Shown here: positions 19,103 to 27,967 of the stretch, in pieces
Layout: every line of letters begins with the position of its first letter
Position numbering within the stretch: position 1 is the first letter of the stretch
Assembly: GCA_020723305.1 (NCBI GenBank)
Contig: DYJC01000001.1
Coordinates: forward strand, 186,001 to 250,000
Origin: Desulfosudis oleivorans
Lineage (GTDB): Bacteria > Desulfobacterota > Desulfobacteria > Desulfobacterales > SURF-7
Direction of reading: 5' to 3'
DNA length: 64,000 bases
Made by a program: the position numbers and the translations under genes
The notes under the pieces: generated by a model
Seen by the model: only the letters and a program-made list of their open reading frames with translations
Told to the model about the DNA's origin: nothing
The model's database searches: none

Positions 19103-20347
19103 CTATCGAGGTTGTATCCAGTCGTTATAATCATCCGGCAAATTATCTATCATTTCACCTAGTTCTTTATCGTATTTTGTGCCATTTTTTTCCTGGACAT
19201 CATCGATACCCTTCTGGATTGCGTCATCCCACAGCCCTTGTTCGATAAGCTGATTTTCTTCATCCCGAAATTGCTGTGATTCTCCCGAATTTCCCCAACT
19301 GCCTGTATCCATATGGTCTTCAGGGTCCATTTGAATTGCTGAACCATCATCTGGATGTATGCCATATTTTTCCATAACGCCTTTTGAAGGTATGTGGTGT
19401 GACTCTTTACCATCTCCTACAGGTCCTTTAGTGTCTCTGTGACGACCTCCACGGCCATTTTTATCTGCAAAAAGCCTGTCTATATAATATTTGGCAGCTA
19501 TTGCAAAAGGTGTGTTAAGAGTGCGGCCAAATTCCATAATTTTAGATGCAATAACCTCATTATGATTAATTTGACCTTGTCTATAAGCTCCAGCAGATGC
19601 TGCGGCGGCATTGTTCATCATTATTTGGTCTGCCATTAGCTTTTGTGCCATTACAAAAGCATGTCCATCCGGATCAACATATTTCAGAGGATTATTCCTA
19701 CAATATGCATACCTATTCAAGCTCTGCGGATCATGCCAATCCTGAACTATGCTATCGGCACTAATGAACATCCCCAACCCCGGATCATACAGTCTTGCAT
19801 CGTAATTATACAGTCCAGTACTCGTATCCTGCTCCTGATCCGTAAACTTGTAATTGGTAACCGTCTGACCGCCGGTTGTTCGCTCAAGGCCAAATGGCAT
19901 GTATTCTGTCTTGGAACTGCCAACGATGCTCTGGCTATCGTCAGTTATCAATGCTGTGCTGCCCAAATGATCTTTATGATAATAATATGTCTGATCGTTT
20001 TTAATCATGGCAACACGGGTGCTGCCGGCAAAAATATACATCGTACTTGTGCCATTAGTCTCTTCAAAATAGTCATTAACATAGTATGTAACGTTGCTGC
20101 CGTTGACTTTTTTGGCTCGTTTACCGTCACCGTCATAAACGATAGAGGTTGTTCCATTTACGGAATGAGGAATTTTAGTTGGCTTGTTTTCCGCATTCCA
20201 TTCCATTGGGGTTGTATTATATCCTCTTTCCATTGGCTGGGCTGGGCGGGAAAAATCAAAACCTCTTATCATATTGCCGTTTTCATCGTATTCGAGTGTA
20301 TAATCCGCCACATTCCCGTTATAATTCAGGACTACATTATCGGACAT
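19103..20347 (-). CDS. Rhs-repeat core fragment with C-terminal nuclease-like toxin domain (5'-truncated)
   Basis: 414 residues. Residues 1-226 are only the last YD/RHS repeats plus the conserved core (YYYHKDHLGSTALITD, GLYNYDARLYDPGLGMFISADS, NRYAYCRNNPLKYVDPDGH). The variable C-terminus carries KESHHIPSKG (about residues 313-322) and then IQMDPEDHMDTGSW, resembling HNH/endonuclease-VII-type toxins with an SHH signature. Full Rhs proteins exceed 1,000 residues and carry export or VgrG/PAAR regions; none is here. Upstream the frame is open for only 11 more codons (to 20381), where a dead transposase begins. It is probably a displaced Rhs tip kept as a toxin reservoir, or a pseudogene. Confidence 0.8.
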   Translation of the reverse strand: MSDNVVLNYNGNVADYTLEYDENGNMIRGFDFSRPAQPMERGYNTTPMEWNAENKPTKIPHSVNGTTSIVYDGDGKRAKKVNGSNVTYYVNDYFEETNGTSTMYIFAGSTRVAMIKNDQTYYYHKDHLGSTALITDDSQSIVGSSKTEYMPFGLERTTGGQTVTNYKFTDQEQDTSTGLYNYDARLYDPGLGMFISADSIVQDWHDPQSLNRYAYCRNNPLKYVDPDGHAFVMAQKLMADQIMMNNAAAASAGAYRQGQINHNEVIASKIMEFGRTLNTPFAIAAKYYIDRLFADKNGRGGRHRDTKGPVGDGKESHHIPSKGVMEKYGIHPDDGSAIQMDPEDHMDTGSWGNSGESQQFRDEENQLIEQGLWDDAIQKGIDDVQEKNGTKYDKELGEMIDNLPDDYNDWIQPR

Positions 20348-20380
20348 ACAGGGACGTACATGAAAATATGAAAAATAGCT

Positions 20381-20820
20381 TCAGTTTAAATAATATTGAT
20401 TGTTTTTTACAAAAACTCGTCCCCTTCGGGCAGCATGACTGATAGCGGACTGAGTTAGATTCAGCTTTTCCGCCAATTTGGTTCGAGTAATACCCAACTG
20501 ATCTGTTGCCCAATGCATCAGTATGCTCCGGGCATCTGTCCGCCTTTTATCCCTCACTCCATCCAGCATCTCATCCTCTGTCAGTCCGTTCAGTTCTGCC
20601 ACCCGATGAATGAGACTCTCTAAGTCGAAACCTTTGGCCTTCATTCGGTATTTATTTTCCAGCTTCTCTTTCGCGCAGGCAAGAACCTCTGTGACAAATT
20701 CCCCATCACCCAAAATACGTTCATCCCCTTTTTGATATTCTTCTGCCTTTACCATTGAATACCACGACCGATTATGTGATGTATGGCACCTGGTGCATCT
20801 ATTCTTGCTTTTCTTGGCAT
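20381..20820 (-). pseudogene. Y1 (IS200/RAYT-like) transposase, internally deleted
   Basis: From ATG 20820, 22 codons give the family N-terminus (PRKARIDAPGAIHHIIGRG). The frame then runs into a stop at 20749-20751. From 20755 another frame gives 124 residues of the family C-terminus: KGDERILGDGEFV, then a helix-turn-helix ending LTQSAISHAARRG. The middle 150 or more residues, including the HUH motif and the catalytic Tyr, are missing and the junction is out of frame. If translated from 20755, the C-terminal piece could still be a small DNA-binding protein. It is not a close relative of the intact RAYT at 17411. Confidence 0.85.
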
Positions 20821-20974
20821 AACGATGCCAACTATCATTGACCTAATTGCAATGTAAATTCTTATTTTCATGTACTTCCAGTAATAAACCAACAGAACCT
20901 CGGTATTTTTTCTACACATTTTAAAAAGGAAAAAACAAATGAGGTTGAATCAGAAATGGATTCAAGCTATATAA

Positions 20975-21012
20975 AAAAATCAAAAAAGGGGGAGGCATTT
21001 AAGCCTGCCCCC
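20975..21012 (-). terminator. Terminator after tRNA-Arg
   Basis: AGGGGGAGGC and GCCTGCCCCCCT pair across ATTTAA (about 20986-21012). On the minus strand the stem is followed by TTTTTTGATTTTTTT. It starts 12 bases beyond the tRNA CCA. Confidence 0.8.
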
Positions 21013-21023
21013 CTTGTTATCTA

Positions 21024-21100
<77 letters not shown>

Positions 21101-21274
21101 AGTATTCAGAATTAGTGTGGATAACATGACAGGCCTCCAGTTGTCCATATTTTTTTGACAAAATACTGGATATTTTTTCAGATCCTGATACTATAAGCGC
21201 AAACGTATGAATATAAAATTGGGACTTTTAATATAGCAGTGATTGTGTGTTGTGTGACAGATTGATTGGAAATT

Positions 21275-22222
21275 ATGAAAATACCGAATTCCGTAAAACC
21301 TTTGGAAAAAAAGAAACAGACTGACAGTGCAAAAGCCTCAAATAGAACCACTGAAAAAAGTTTAGTAAGATTTGACCCTCTTCAACGGTACCTGACTGAA
21401 ATCAGCCAATATCAACTGCTAACCAGAGAACAGGAAATTGAACTGGGGAAACAGGTTCAGGAATCAGATGACCCGGATGCAGCCTATACCTTGGTAACCG
21501 CGAATCTTCGATTGGTTGTAAAAATTGCACTTGAATTCCAAAGAGTCTGGATGCAGAATCTTCTGGATCTGATCCAGGAAGGGAACATCGGCTTGATGCA
21601 GGCGGTTAAAAAGTTTGATCCCTATAAAAACGTCAAATTTTCTTATTATGCTTCATTCTGGATCAAGGCATATATCCTTAAATTTATAATGGATAACTGG
21701 CGCCTTGTAAAAATAGGGACCACCCAGGGCCAGAGAAAACTGTTTTTTAAACTGAAAAAGGAAAAACAAAGGCTGATCGAACAGGGATTTGATCCAAAAC
21801 CAAAGCTTCTTTCCGATCGTCTGGGTGTATCAGAACGCGAGATCGTTGACATGGATCAACGTCTGGATGGTTGGGATGTTTCTTTAGATGCTCCTGTAAA
21901 AGATGATTCCGATACAGAACGAATCGATTTTCTGAAGACAGTGACAGAATCTATTGAAGATCAGGTAGCCAAAAAAGAGATCGAAACAATTCTGCATACA
22001 AAAATCACGGAATTTAAAAAAAGCTTAACCGGCAGGGAACTTGAAATTTTCAATATTCGGATTTTTTCTGATAACCCGGTGACCCTGCAAGAAATTGGTG
22101 ATCTCTATGATATTTCAAGAGAGCGTGTAAGGCAGGTTGAAAAAAACATTATCAAAAAAATGAAGGCCTTCTTTAAACGGGAGCTTCCGGATTTTAACAT
22201 ATATACGAATAGTTTTGATTAG
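21275..22222 (+). CDS. rpoH: RpoH-type sigma-70 family RNA polymerase sigma factor
   Basis: 315 residues. Region 2 is clear (LVTANLRLVVKIALEF, DLIQEGNIGLMQAVKKFDPYKNVKFSYYASFWIKAYI). The RpoH box follows (TTQGQRKLFFKLKKE), a contact specific to heat-shock sigma factors. Region 4 has the helix-turn-helix (TLQEIGDLYDISRERVRQVE). The protein lacks the 1.1 and non-conserved regions of RpoD. The Ser/Thr/Lys-rich first 30 residues are an extension. The start is taken as ATG 21275; a TTG three codons earlier is possible. It begins a co-directional run with the TPR lipoprotein 11 bases downstream, hinting that envelope genes share its transcript. Confidence 0.9.
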   Translation: MKIPNSVKPLEKKKQTDSAKASNRTTEKSLVRFDPLQRYLTEISQYQLLTREQEIELGKQVQESDDPDAAYTLVTANLRLVVKIALEFQRVWMQNLLDLIQEGNIGLMQAVKKFDPYKNVKFSYYASFWIKAYILKFIMDNWRLVKIGTTQGQRKLFFKLKKEKQRLIEQGFDPKPKLLSDRLGVSEREIVDMDQRLDGWDVSLDAPVKDDSDTERIDFLKTVTESIEDQVAKKEIETILHTKITEFKKSLTGRELEIFNIRIFSDNPVTLQEIGDLYDISRERVRQVEKNIIKKMKAFFKRELPDFNIYTNSFD

Positions 22223-22233
22223 ATCGGATTGAG

Positions 22234-24159
22234 ATGTTCATCATGGGAAAAAAATATCTGCAACTTTCCTGTTTACTTTTTGGTATCATCTTCTTTACGG
22301 GATGTGCAGTATCAAAAAATGGGCTCCATTCTGCCGCAACCAAGCTGCCTGATCCACCCCAATCGGAAAACAAATACTATTATTTTACTGCTGCACAATT
22401 TCAACTGTTGAATGAAAATATAGATAATGCCATATTTTATTTAAAAATGGCCATTCAAAATGATCCGCAATCATCTTTCCTGAAAAAAGAGCTGGTCTTT
22501 CTCTATCTGCAACAGAATAATTACGAAGATGCACTTGTTTTCATTGATCAACTGCTTGTAAAAAATCCGGATGACATAGAAGCCCTCATTTTAAAGGGAA
22601 ACATCTGGATGTATCTCGATCAGAAAGATAAGGCAAAAGCAATTTATGAAAAAGTGATTTCTATAGATCCCCAAAAAAAGAATGTCTATCTTTTCCTCGG
22701 GTCGATTTATATGGATGGGAATGAAAACCGGAAAGCTTTAGAGATGTATCAAAAACTGGTAAAAAATTTTCCGAATGCTTATACTGGATATTTTTTCCTG
22801 GGTAAAGCCCATGAAAGATTAAAACAATATCGTGATGCGGAAAGAGAATTTAAAAAGGCACTTGAAATTGAGCCGATGCTTGTTGAACCTCGGTATGAAC
22901 TTTTACATATTTATAAAAACAATCAGGTCCAGGTAATGGATCCGGTAATCATCACTGTACAAAAAGGGGATTCACTTAAAAAAATCGGCCTCAGATTGTA
23001 TTCGGAGTATACTCCGAAAACAGAGAAATCGATTCTGAAACTAAACCCTGAAATTTCAAACCCGAAACAAATCAAAATCGGGCAAAAACTTTCTTTCCCC
23101 CCCCCTTCCATCAAAGGAAAACAAAACCCAAATAAAGAAAAAATAATAGAGCTTTACCAGGAAATCCTTGACCTGTATCCAAATGATATAAGAGCGAATA
23201 TGGAGCTGGCTCTTTATTACGATAAAACCAATGAAAAAAAGAAAGCGCAAGAAATCTTTGATTGGCTTGCGGATCGCTCCCCGACAGATCCGGATATTGC
23301 AGGAAAAATCATCTATCTGTTTATTGATCAGAAAAAATTTGACGACGCGCTGATATTATTGAACGGGATTCTGAAAAAGATACCGGATGATTCAGATATG
23401 AATCATCTGGCTGGTGCTGCTTATGATGGAATCAGTAATATTGAAAAAGCACTTTTTCATTTTACTAAGGTTACGGATAATTCCAAATTTTTTGAAAACG
23501 CGACCATTTATCTGGCCTATATTTATAAAAACCAGAATCAAACGGATAAGGCAATCCAGATTCTTGAAAAAGCGATTCAAAAAAAACCGGATAACCCTGA
23601 ATTTTATTTTTACCTGGGGTATTTTTATGAAGATTTCCAGGAGTACCAGAAGGCTGAGTCTGTTCTGAAAAAAGGACTTAAAATCATGCCGGACAGTTCC
23701 AGACTTCACTTCAGGCTGGGAGTTGTATATGACAAAAGGGGAGAAAAGAATCTTTCCATTGAACAGATGAAAAAAGTGATCGGTATCGATCCGATAGATG
23801 CGCATGCGCTCAACTATCTGGGTTATACCTACCTTGATTTGGATATAAATCTTATAGAGGCGGAACAGCTCATTCGAAAAGCCATGGAGATTGAACCCAA
23901 AGATGGGTATATCACCGATAGCCTTGGATGGTTATTGTTCAAAAAAGGTCTGTTTCAGGAAGCACTGACGACACTTGAACAGGCGATATCCTTGGTACCG
24001 GATGATCCGATCATCCTTGAACATATCGGTGATGTTCACACCAAGATGAATAACCGGGAAAAAGCCGTTGAATTTTATAAAAAAGCGCTCATGAAAAAAG
24101 AGAAGGACACAGAGACTCTTTTGGAAAAGATAAAAAAATTATCCCATGGTAATAATTAG
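22234..24159 (+). CDS. TPR-repeat lipoprotein with embedded LysM domain
   Basis: 641 residues. Lipoprotein signal (LSCLLFGIIFFTGCAVSK, lipobox FTGC). At least 12 tetratricopeptide repeats flank a single LysM-like module at about residues 236-285 (IITVQKGDSLKKIGLRLYSEYT ... GQKLSFPP). LysM binds peptidoglycan and TPRs form protein scaffolds, so the mature protein probably sits at the outer membrane or cell wall as an assembly platform. The LysM splits the TPR array: four to five repeats before, seven or more after. Two starts are possible (22234 or 22243). The next gene overlaps its end by 14 bases. Confidence 0.88.
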   Translation: MFIMGKKYLQLSCLLFGIIFFTGCAVSKNGLHSAATKLPDPPQSENKYYYFTAAQFQLLNENIDNAIFYLKMAIQNDPQSSFLKKELVFLYLQQNNYEDALVFIDQLLVKNPDDIEALILKGNIWMYLDQKDKAKAIYEKVISIDPQKKNVYLFLGSIYMDGNENRKALEMYQKLVKNFPNAYTGYFFLGKAHERLKQYRDAEREFKKALEIEPMLVEPRYELLHIYKNNQVQVMDPVIITVQKGDSLKKIGLRLYSEYTPKTEKSILKLNPEISNPKQIKIGQKLSFPPPSIKGKQNPNKEKIIELYQEILDLYPNDIRANMELALYYDKTNEKKKAQEIFDWLADRSPTDPDIAGKIIYLFIDQKKFDDALILLNGILKKIPDDSDMNHLAGAAYDGISNIEKALFHFTKVTDNSKFFENATIYLAYIYKNQNQTDKAIQILEKAIQKKPDNPEFYFYLGYFYEDFQEYQKAESVLKKGLKIMPDSSRLHFRLGVVYDKRGEKNLSIEQMKKVIGIDPIDAHALNYLGYTYLDLDINLIEAEQLIRKAMEIEPKDGYITDSLGWLLFKKGLFQEALTTLEQAISLVPDDPIILEHIGDVHTKMNNREKAVEFYKKALMKKEKDTETLLEKIKKLSHGNN

Positions 24160-24946
24160 GTTAAAAACGTCTGTTGTTTGTCTGCTTGGTTTATTCTGTC
24201 TCCTGATTCAATCCTGCAGCAGTATTCATAAAAATTCAATTTTCGGATTACCTGACCTGGCATCCCAAGATGAATCCCTGTCGATCATTGCCTCCATACG
24301 GGAAAAAAACAACTCTCTCCGCACATTTAAGGGAATCGGTAAGATTGAACTGAACAAGGACAAGGACACTTTCATTACCCGAACTGCCTGGATGGGTTCT
24401 TATCCAGACCGTTTCAGAATTGAAATATTCGGAATTGCGGGTCAGCCACTCATCAGTTTATCAGCCGATAAGGATCAGCTCTTCTTTCTCTCCCATACGG
24501 ATTCCAAATATTTTCAAAAAGATGACCCCGCATCAACTCTTGAGGAGTTATTGTCTCTACCCGTAGACGTAGAAGATGCCATAGAATTTCTCACCGGTCG
24601 GATACCCATTCGGGAACATGCAACCTCACGCGTTGAAAAATCAGATTCAGATGGTGGTTTTATTTTGATTCTGGAAAAAAACTGGACCGGTGTAACTGAA
24701 AAAATTTATCTTGATGAACAAAAAACAAAAATCTATAAGGTTGAAATATTTGGAATCACCGGAGCGCTGAACTATCGAGCAGAATTGCTTGATGAAATCC
24801 TGATCGATGGATTTCGTCTTCCATCCCATCTGGTTCTTTCCAATGGAGATGGAGAATCCGTCAAATTGCGTATCGACCGGTATTATGCAAATGCTCCGGT
24901 TACACAATCCATGTTTTTCATACCTCCGCCAGGAGTTGTAGAATGA
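24146..24946 (+). CDS. DUF4292-type lipoprotein (LolB/LolA-like fold)
   Basis: 266 residues with a lipoprotein signal (VVCLLGLFCLLIQSCSS, lipobox IQSC). The mature part (TFKGIGKIELNKDKDTFITRTAWMGSYPDRFRIEIFGIAGQPLISLSADKDQLFFLS) has the long-strand pattern of the LolB/outer-membrane lipoprotein carrier fold, close to DUF4292. Proteins of this fold bind lipids or lipoproteins in the periplasm. It overlaps the TPR lipoprotein by 14 bases, which implies translational coupling and a shared envelope role. A dedicated LolB is not seen elsewhere in the window, so it could fill that role. Confidence 0.8.
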   Translation: MVIIRLKTSVVCLLGLFCLLIQSCSSIHKNSIFGLPDLASQDESLSIIASIREKNNSLRTFKGIGKIELNKDKDTFITRTAWMGSYPDRFRIEIFGIAGQPLISLSADKDQLFFLSHTDSKYFQKDDPASTLEELLSLPVDVEDAIEFLTGRIPIREHATSRVEKSDSDGGFILILEKNWTGVTEKIYLDEQKTKIYKVEIFGITGALNYRAELLDEILIDGFRLPSHLVLSNGDGESVKLRIDRYYANAPVTQSMFFIPPPGVVE

Positions 24947-24998
24947 TATTCCCGTTAACAATTGATGAGTCAACCAAACGTTGCCCAATGCAGTCTAA

Positions 24999-25787
24999 AT
25001 GATGGAGAGCGTTCATACAGCAATCGCACTTGGTTCGCGGCTTCGAAATTGTCGCAATGTAATCACATTGGGTATTCAGTCCAATTTTTCAAAGTATAGT
25101 GAACCGGAAAAAGAGCTGATCCGGAAAGCATCGAAAATTTATTACCCCGGAACTTTTTATGCCGACCTTTTCAATACAATTGAAAAACCAACATTTCCAA
25201 GCTACCATACCTACAAGTTTGTACAGGATAAAATCAAACAGACCGCTCTTTTTCAACTTCTCAACATTCCCCACCCCAAAACAAGAATTTTTTATGGAAA
25301 GAAGCAAAAAACAAATATCCTCGATTATTTCAAATATCCGTTTATAGCAAAAATTCCAAGAGGTTCGGCTATGGGAAGGGGCGTCTTCCTCATTCAGAAT
25401 CAGGATGATTTTTCAGAATACTGCAACCTAACGAAAATCGCCTATGTTCAGGAATTTCTTCCAACAGATCGGGATATACGTGTTGTCGTTATTGGTGACC
25501 GCGTTGCCCATGCCTACTGGAGAATTGCAGCACCCGGTGAGTTCCGGAGCAACATTGCCAAAGGAGCGGAGATCAAACTAGATGACGTTCCGGAAGATGC
25601 GGTCAGGCTGGCATTGTTTGCCGCAAGACAATGCGGATGGGATGATGTGGGTATGGATATTCTCATTCATAAAAAAAACTATTACATACTGGAAGCAAAT
25701 ATGAAATATGGCAAAGCCGGTTTTCAAAAAGCAGGAATTGACTATATTGGACTGATGGAAAAAAAAATTGCAGCCGGTGAAATCTGA
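24999..25787 (+). CDS. RimK-like ATP-grasp ligase
   Basis: 262 residues. ATP-grasp elements: TFPSYHTYKFVQDKIKQTALFQLLNIPHPKT, the Lys and glycine-rich loop in PFIAKIPRGSAMGRGVFLI, VQEFLPTDRDIRVVVIGDRV, and the metal-binding end DVGMDILIHKKNYYILEANMKYG. This follows RimK/glutathione-synthetase-like enzymes that join an amino acid to a carboxylate using ATP. Substrate not predictable. The exact start is uncertain: ATG 24999 or 25002 is used, without a strong ribosome binding site. The gene follows the DUF4292 lipoprotein by 52 bases, and a MITE copy lies 7 bases after its stop. Confidence 0.85.
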   Translation: MMESVHTAIALGSRLRNCRNVITLGIQSNFSKYSEPEKELIRKASKIYYPGTFYADLFNTIEKPTFPSYHTYKFVQDKIKQTALFQLLNIPHPKTRIFYGKKQKTNILDYFKYPFIAKIPRGSAMGRGVFLIQNQDDFSEYCNLTKIAYVQEFLPTDRDIRVVVIGDRVAHAYWRIAAPGEFRSNIAKGAEIKLDDVPEDAVRLALFAARQCGWDDVGMDILIHKKNYYILEANMKYGKAGFQKAGIDYIGLMEKKIAAGEI

Positions 25788-25794
25788 GACCTGT

Positions 25795-25914
25795 GAGCCA
25801 ATTTCAAAACTATTATAAAGCGTCACACCGGCGAAAGTCAGTGCCCAGAAAAGAGCCAAAATACTGGATTTTGTTTTCGCCGGAACTACAACAACAGACT
25901 TTTGAAATTGGCTC
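25795..25914 (+). mobile_element. 120-bp MITE, copy 1
   Basis: Begins GAGCCAATTTCAAAA and ends TTTTGAAATTGGCTC, perfect 15-bp terminal inverted repeats. An inner pair (CCGGCGAAA / TTTTCGCCGG) makes a second stem. Flanks are CTGT and CTAT, a 3-of-4 match to a short target duplication. It lies between the ATP-grasp gene and the dNTPase gene. Other copies are at 33144, 51211 and 55358. Confidence 0.92.
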
Positions 25915-25938
25915 CTATAAAAAAAATGTGAAATCACC

Positions 25939-27099
25939 ATGAATTTCAATCTTGAGTCTTTGAAACAGACCCTGGATGACCGCGAACAGGGATATCTATC
26001 CCCTCTTTCCACGATGAGCAGAGATGGCGCACGGCGTAACCAGGAAACCCACCTGGATAAAGGATATCGCCAGGCCTTTTCCGTGGATGTGGATCGAATC
26101 CTTCACTCGCTGGCCTATACACGTTACATCGATAAGACGCAGGTCTTTTATCTGGTTAAAAATGATCATGTCACCCATCGGGTCTTGCATGTGCAGCTTG
26201 TTTCCAAGGTTGCAAGAACCATTGGCCGGCTCCTCAGACTGAATGAAGATCTGATTGAAGCAATCGCATTGGGTCACGATATTGGACACGTTCCATTTGG
26301 TCATGAAGGTGAGACCTATCTGTCCCGGCTTTGCAAAACCGCAGGGATCGGAAATTTCCGCCATAATGTCCAGAGTATTCGATTCCTTGATCAGCTTGAA
26401 AAAAAAGGACGCGGATGGAACCTGTGCCTCCAGACACTGGATGGAATTCTTTGCCATGATGGAGAAACCCACAACCAAAAACTTGAACCTGAACAAAACA
26501 GGACATTTGAAATCCTTGATCAAAACATTATAGAGCTGACAACCGGATCATTACACATGGTTATCCCCATGACATTGGAAGGATGTGTCGTCAGAATGGC
26601 GGATACCATCTCCTATATCGGGCGGGATATTGAAGATGGTATACGGCTGGGACTGATTGCACGTAACGACCTGCCGGAAAATGCTGTTGCTTTGCTGGGT
26701 GAAACAAATGGGACGATTGTGTACAAGCTGGTGACCGATCTGATTGCAACCAGTTACGGAAATCCCTTCATTGCATTCAGCCCTGAAATCTCAAATGCCT
26801 TGAAATCCCTGAAAGCATTTAATTATAAGCATATCTATCTGAATCAACGGATTAAAAAAAATTCAAAAACAATTGAGGAGATGTTTCAATATCTGTTTGA
26901 AACATCTCTGGAGGATCTGTCCAAAAAAAACCGTTCCTCCCTGATCTATTCAAATTTCCTGAAAGATATGTCGGAATCCTATGTTGAGAGCAATTCCCAT
27001 CCTGAAATTGTAAGGGATTTTGTTGCCGGTATGACCGACCGGTATTTTATTGAATTATGCCCGGAAAACTTGAAATCCAAATTACAATACACTTTCTGA
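25939..27099 (+). CDS. dgt: dGTPase-like HD-domain dNTP triphosphohydrolase
   Basis: 386 residues. HD-phosphohydrolase motifs: YRQAFSVDVDRILHSLAYTRYIDKTQVF at the N-terminus, THRVLHVQLVSKVART (His), LGHDIGHVPFGHEGE (the HD pair), and later RMADTISYIGRDIEDG. This is the pattern of dGTPase-like enzymes that hydrolyse dNTPs to nucleosides and triphosphate. It is shorter than E. coli Dgt and fits the bacterial 'dGTPase-like' type. The ATG at 25939 follows MITE copy 1 by 24 bases, so its upstream region was altered by that insertion. Confidence 0.9.
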   Translation: MNFNLESLKQTLDDREQGYLSPLSTMSRDGARRNQETHLDKGYRQAFSVDVDRILHSLAYTRYIDKTQVFYLVKNDHVTHRVLHVQLVSKVARTIGRLLRLNEDLIEAIALGHDIGHVPFGHEGETYLSRLCKTAGIGNFRHNVQSIRFLDQLEKKGRGWNLCLQTLDGILCHDGETHNQKLEPEQNRTFEILDQNIIELTTGSLHMVIPMTLEGCVVRMADTISYIGRDIEDGIRLGLIARNDLPENAVALLGETNGTIVYKLVTDLIATSYGNPFIAFSPEISNALKSLKAFNYKHIYLNQRIKKNSKTIEEMFQYLFETSLEDLSKKNRSSLIYSNFLKDMSESYVESNSHPEIVRDFVAGMTDRYFIELCPENLKSKLQYTF

Positions 27100-27123
27100 T
27101 TTTTACGAAGGTCTCCTGATCCA

Positions 27124-27876
27124 ATGAACCGTGATGAAGAATACCGGAAATTCATGAAAAGAAAAAACCTGGTATCCTTTTCCGTCATGGTGAAAGAGAC
27201 CGATATCTCTGTTCAGGCAGACAAAAATCTGTTTGATATGGCAAGGGAAAGCGTTTTTACATATCGTGGACATATCGAAACCTTCATACAAAACAATCCC
27301 GGTTTTTTAACATCACTTGTTCCCTGGAACATGAAAAGTCCTGCCCCGCTGATTATCCATGAAATGATCAAAGCCGGCAATCTGGCCGGAGTGGGTCCCA
27401 TGGCGGCTGTTGCCGGTGCAATCGCCGAGTTTGTGGGCAAGGATCTGCTTGCACATTCAGAGGAAGTTGTGGTTGAAAACGGCGGGGATATCTTTTTGAA
27501 ACTGAATGATCCGGTTACCATAGGCATCTATGCCGGCAAATCGCCTTTGAGTATGAAACTCGGCGTGCGTCTGATTCCGGAAAACCGCCCCCTTTCCATC
27601 TGCACATCCTCCGGAACAGTCGGCCATTCTCTCAGTTTCGGCAAATCCGATGCAGTGTGCATCATCTCCCACTCCTGCGCCCTTGCAGATGCAGCAGCAA
27701 CCGCAATCGGAAATCGGATCCGATCCAAAGGAGATGTAAAAACCGCGGTGCAGGAAGCTAAAAAAATGGATGGGATTATCGGTGCCGTCGCAATCATTGA
27801 TGACATTATCGGACTTTGGGGCGACCTTGATATTATACCATTGACAGAAGCGTATTCACGTGGGAAAAAAGGTTGA
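27124..27876 (+). CDS. UPF0280 family protein
   Basis: 250 residues. UPF0280 pattern: FSVMVKETDISVQADKNLF, the glycine-rich centre AGVGPMAAVAGAIAEFVG, VENGGDIFLKL, and SICTSSGTVGHSLSFGKSDAVCI with SCALADAAATAIGN. The family is distantly related to ApbE-type flavin transferases but its own role is unknown; it is widespread in methanogens and sulfate reducers. It starts 24 bases after dgt, with mutS about 90 bases downstream, all on the same strand. Confidence 0.85.
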   Translation: MNRDEEYRKFMKRKNLVSFSVMVKETDISVQADKNLFDMARESVFTYRGHIETFIQNNPGFLTSLVPWNMKSPAPLIIHEMIKAGNLAGVGPMAAVAGAIAEFVGKDLLAHSEEVVVENGGDIFLKLNDPVTIGIYAGKSPLSMKLGVRLIPENRPLSICTSSGTVGHSLSFGKSDAVCIISHSCALADAAATAIGNRIRSKGDVKTAVQEAKKMDGIIGAVAIIDDIIGLWGDLDIIPLTEAYSRGKKG

Positions 27877-27967
27877 GTTTTCGATGGTAAAAGAGTAGAA
27901 GCTGTTTCAGAAAACAGTCACCATCAAACAGACCCGTATCATATAAAAGACAAAGTACCAAATTTTT

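Noticed and set aside
19643-20371. Forward open frame of 242 codons opposite the Rhs gene
   Set aside because: It is antisense to a clear Rhs core, has no ribosome binding site and no family character.
21155-21200. TTGACA at 21155 as promoter of the sigma factor gene
   Set aside because: No -10 box at 16-18 bases; the ATACTATAAG downstream is too far.
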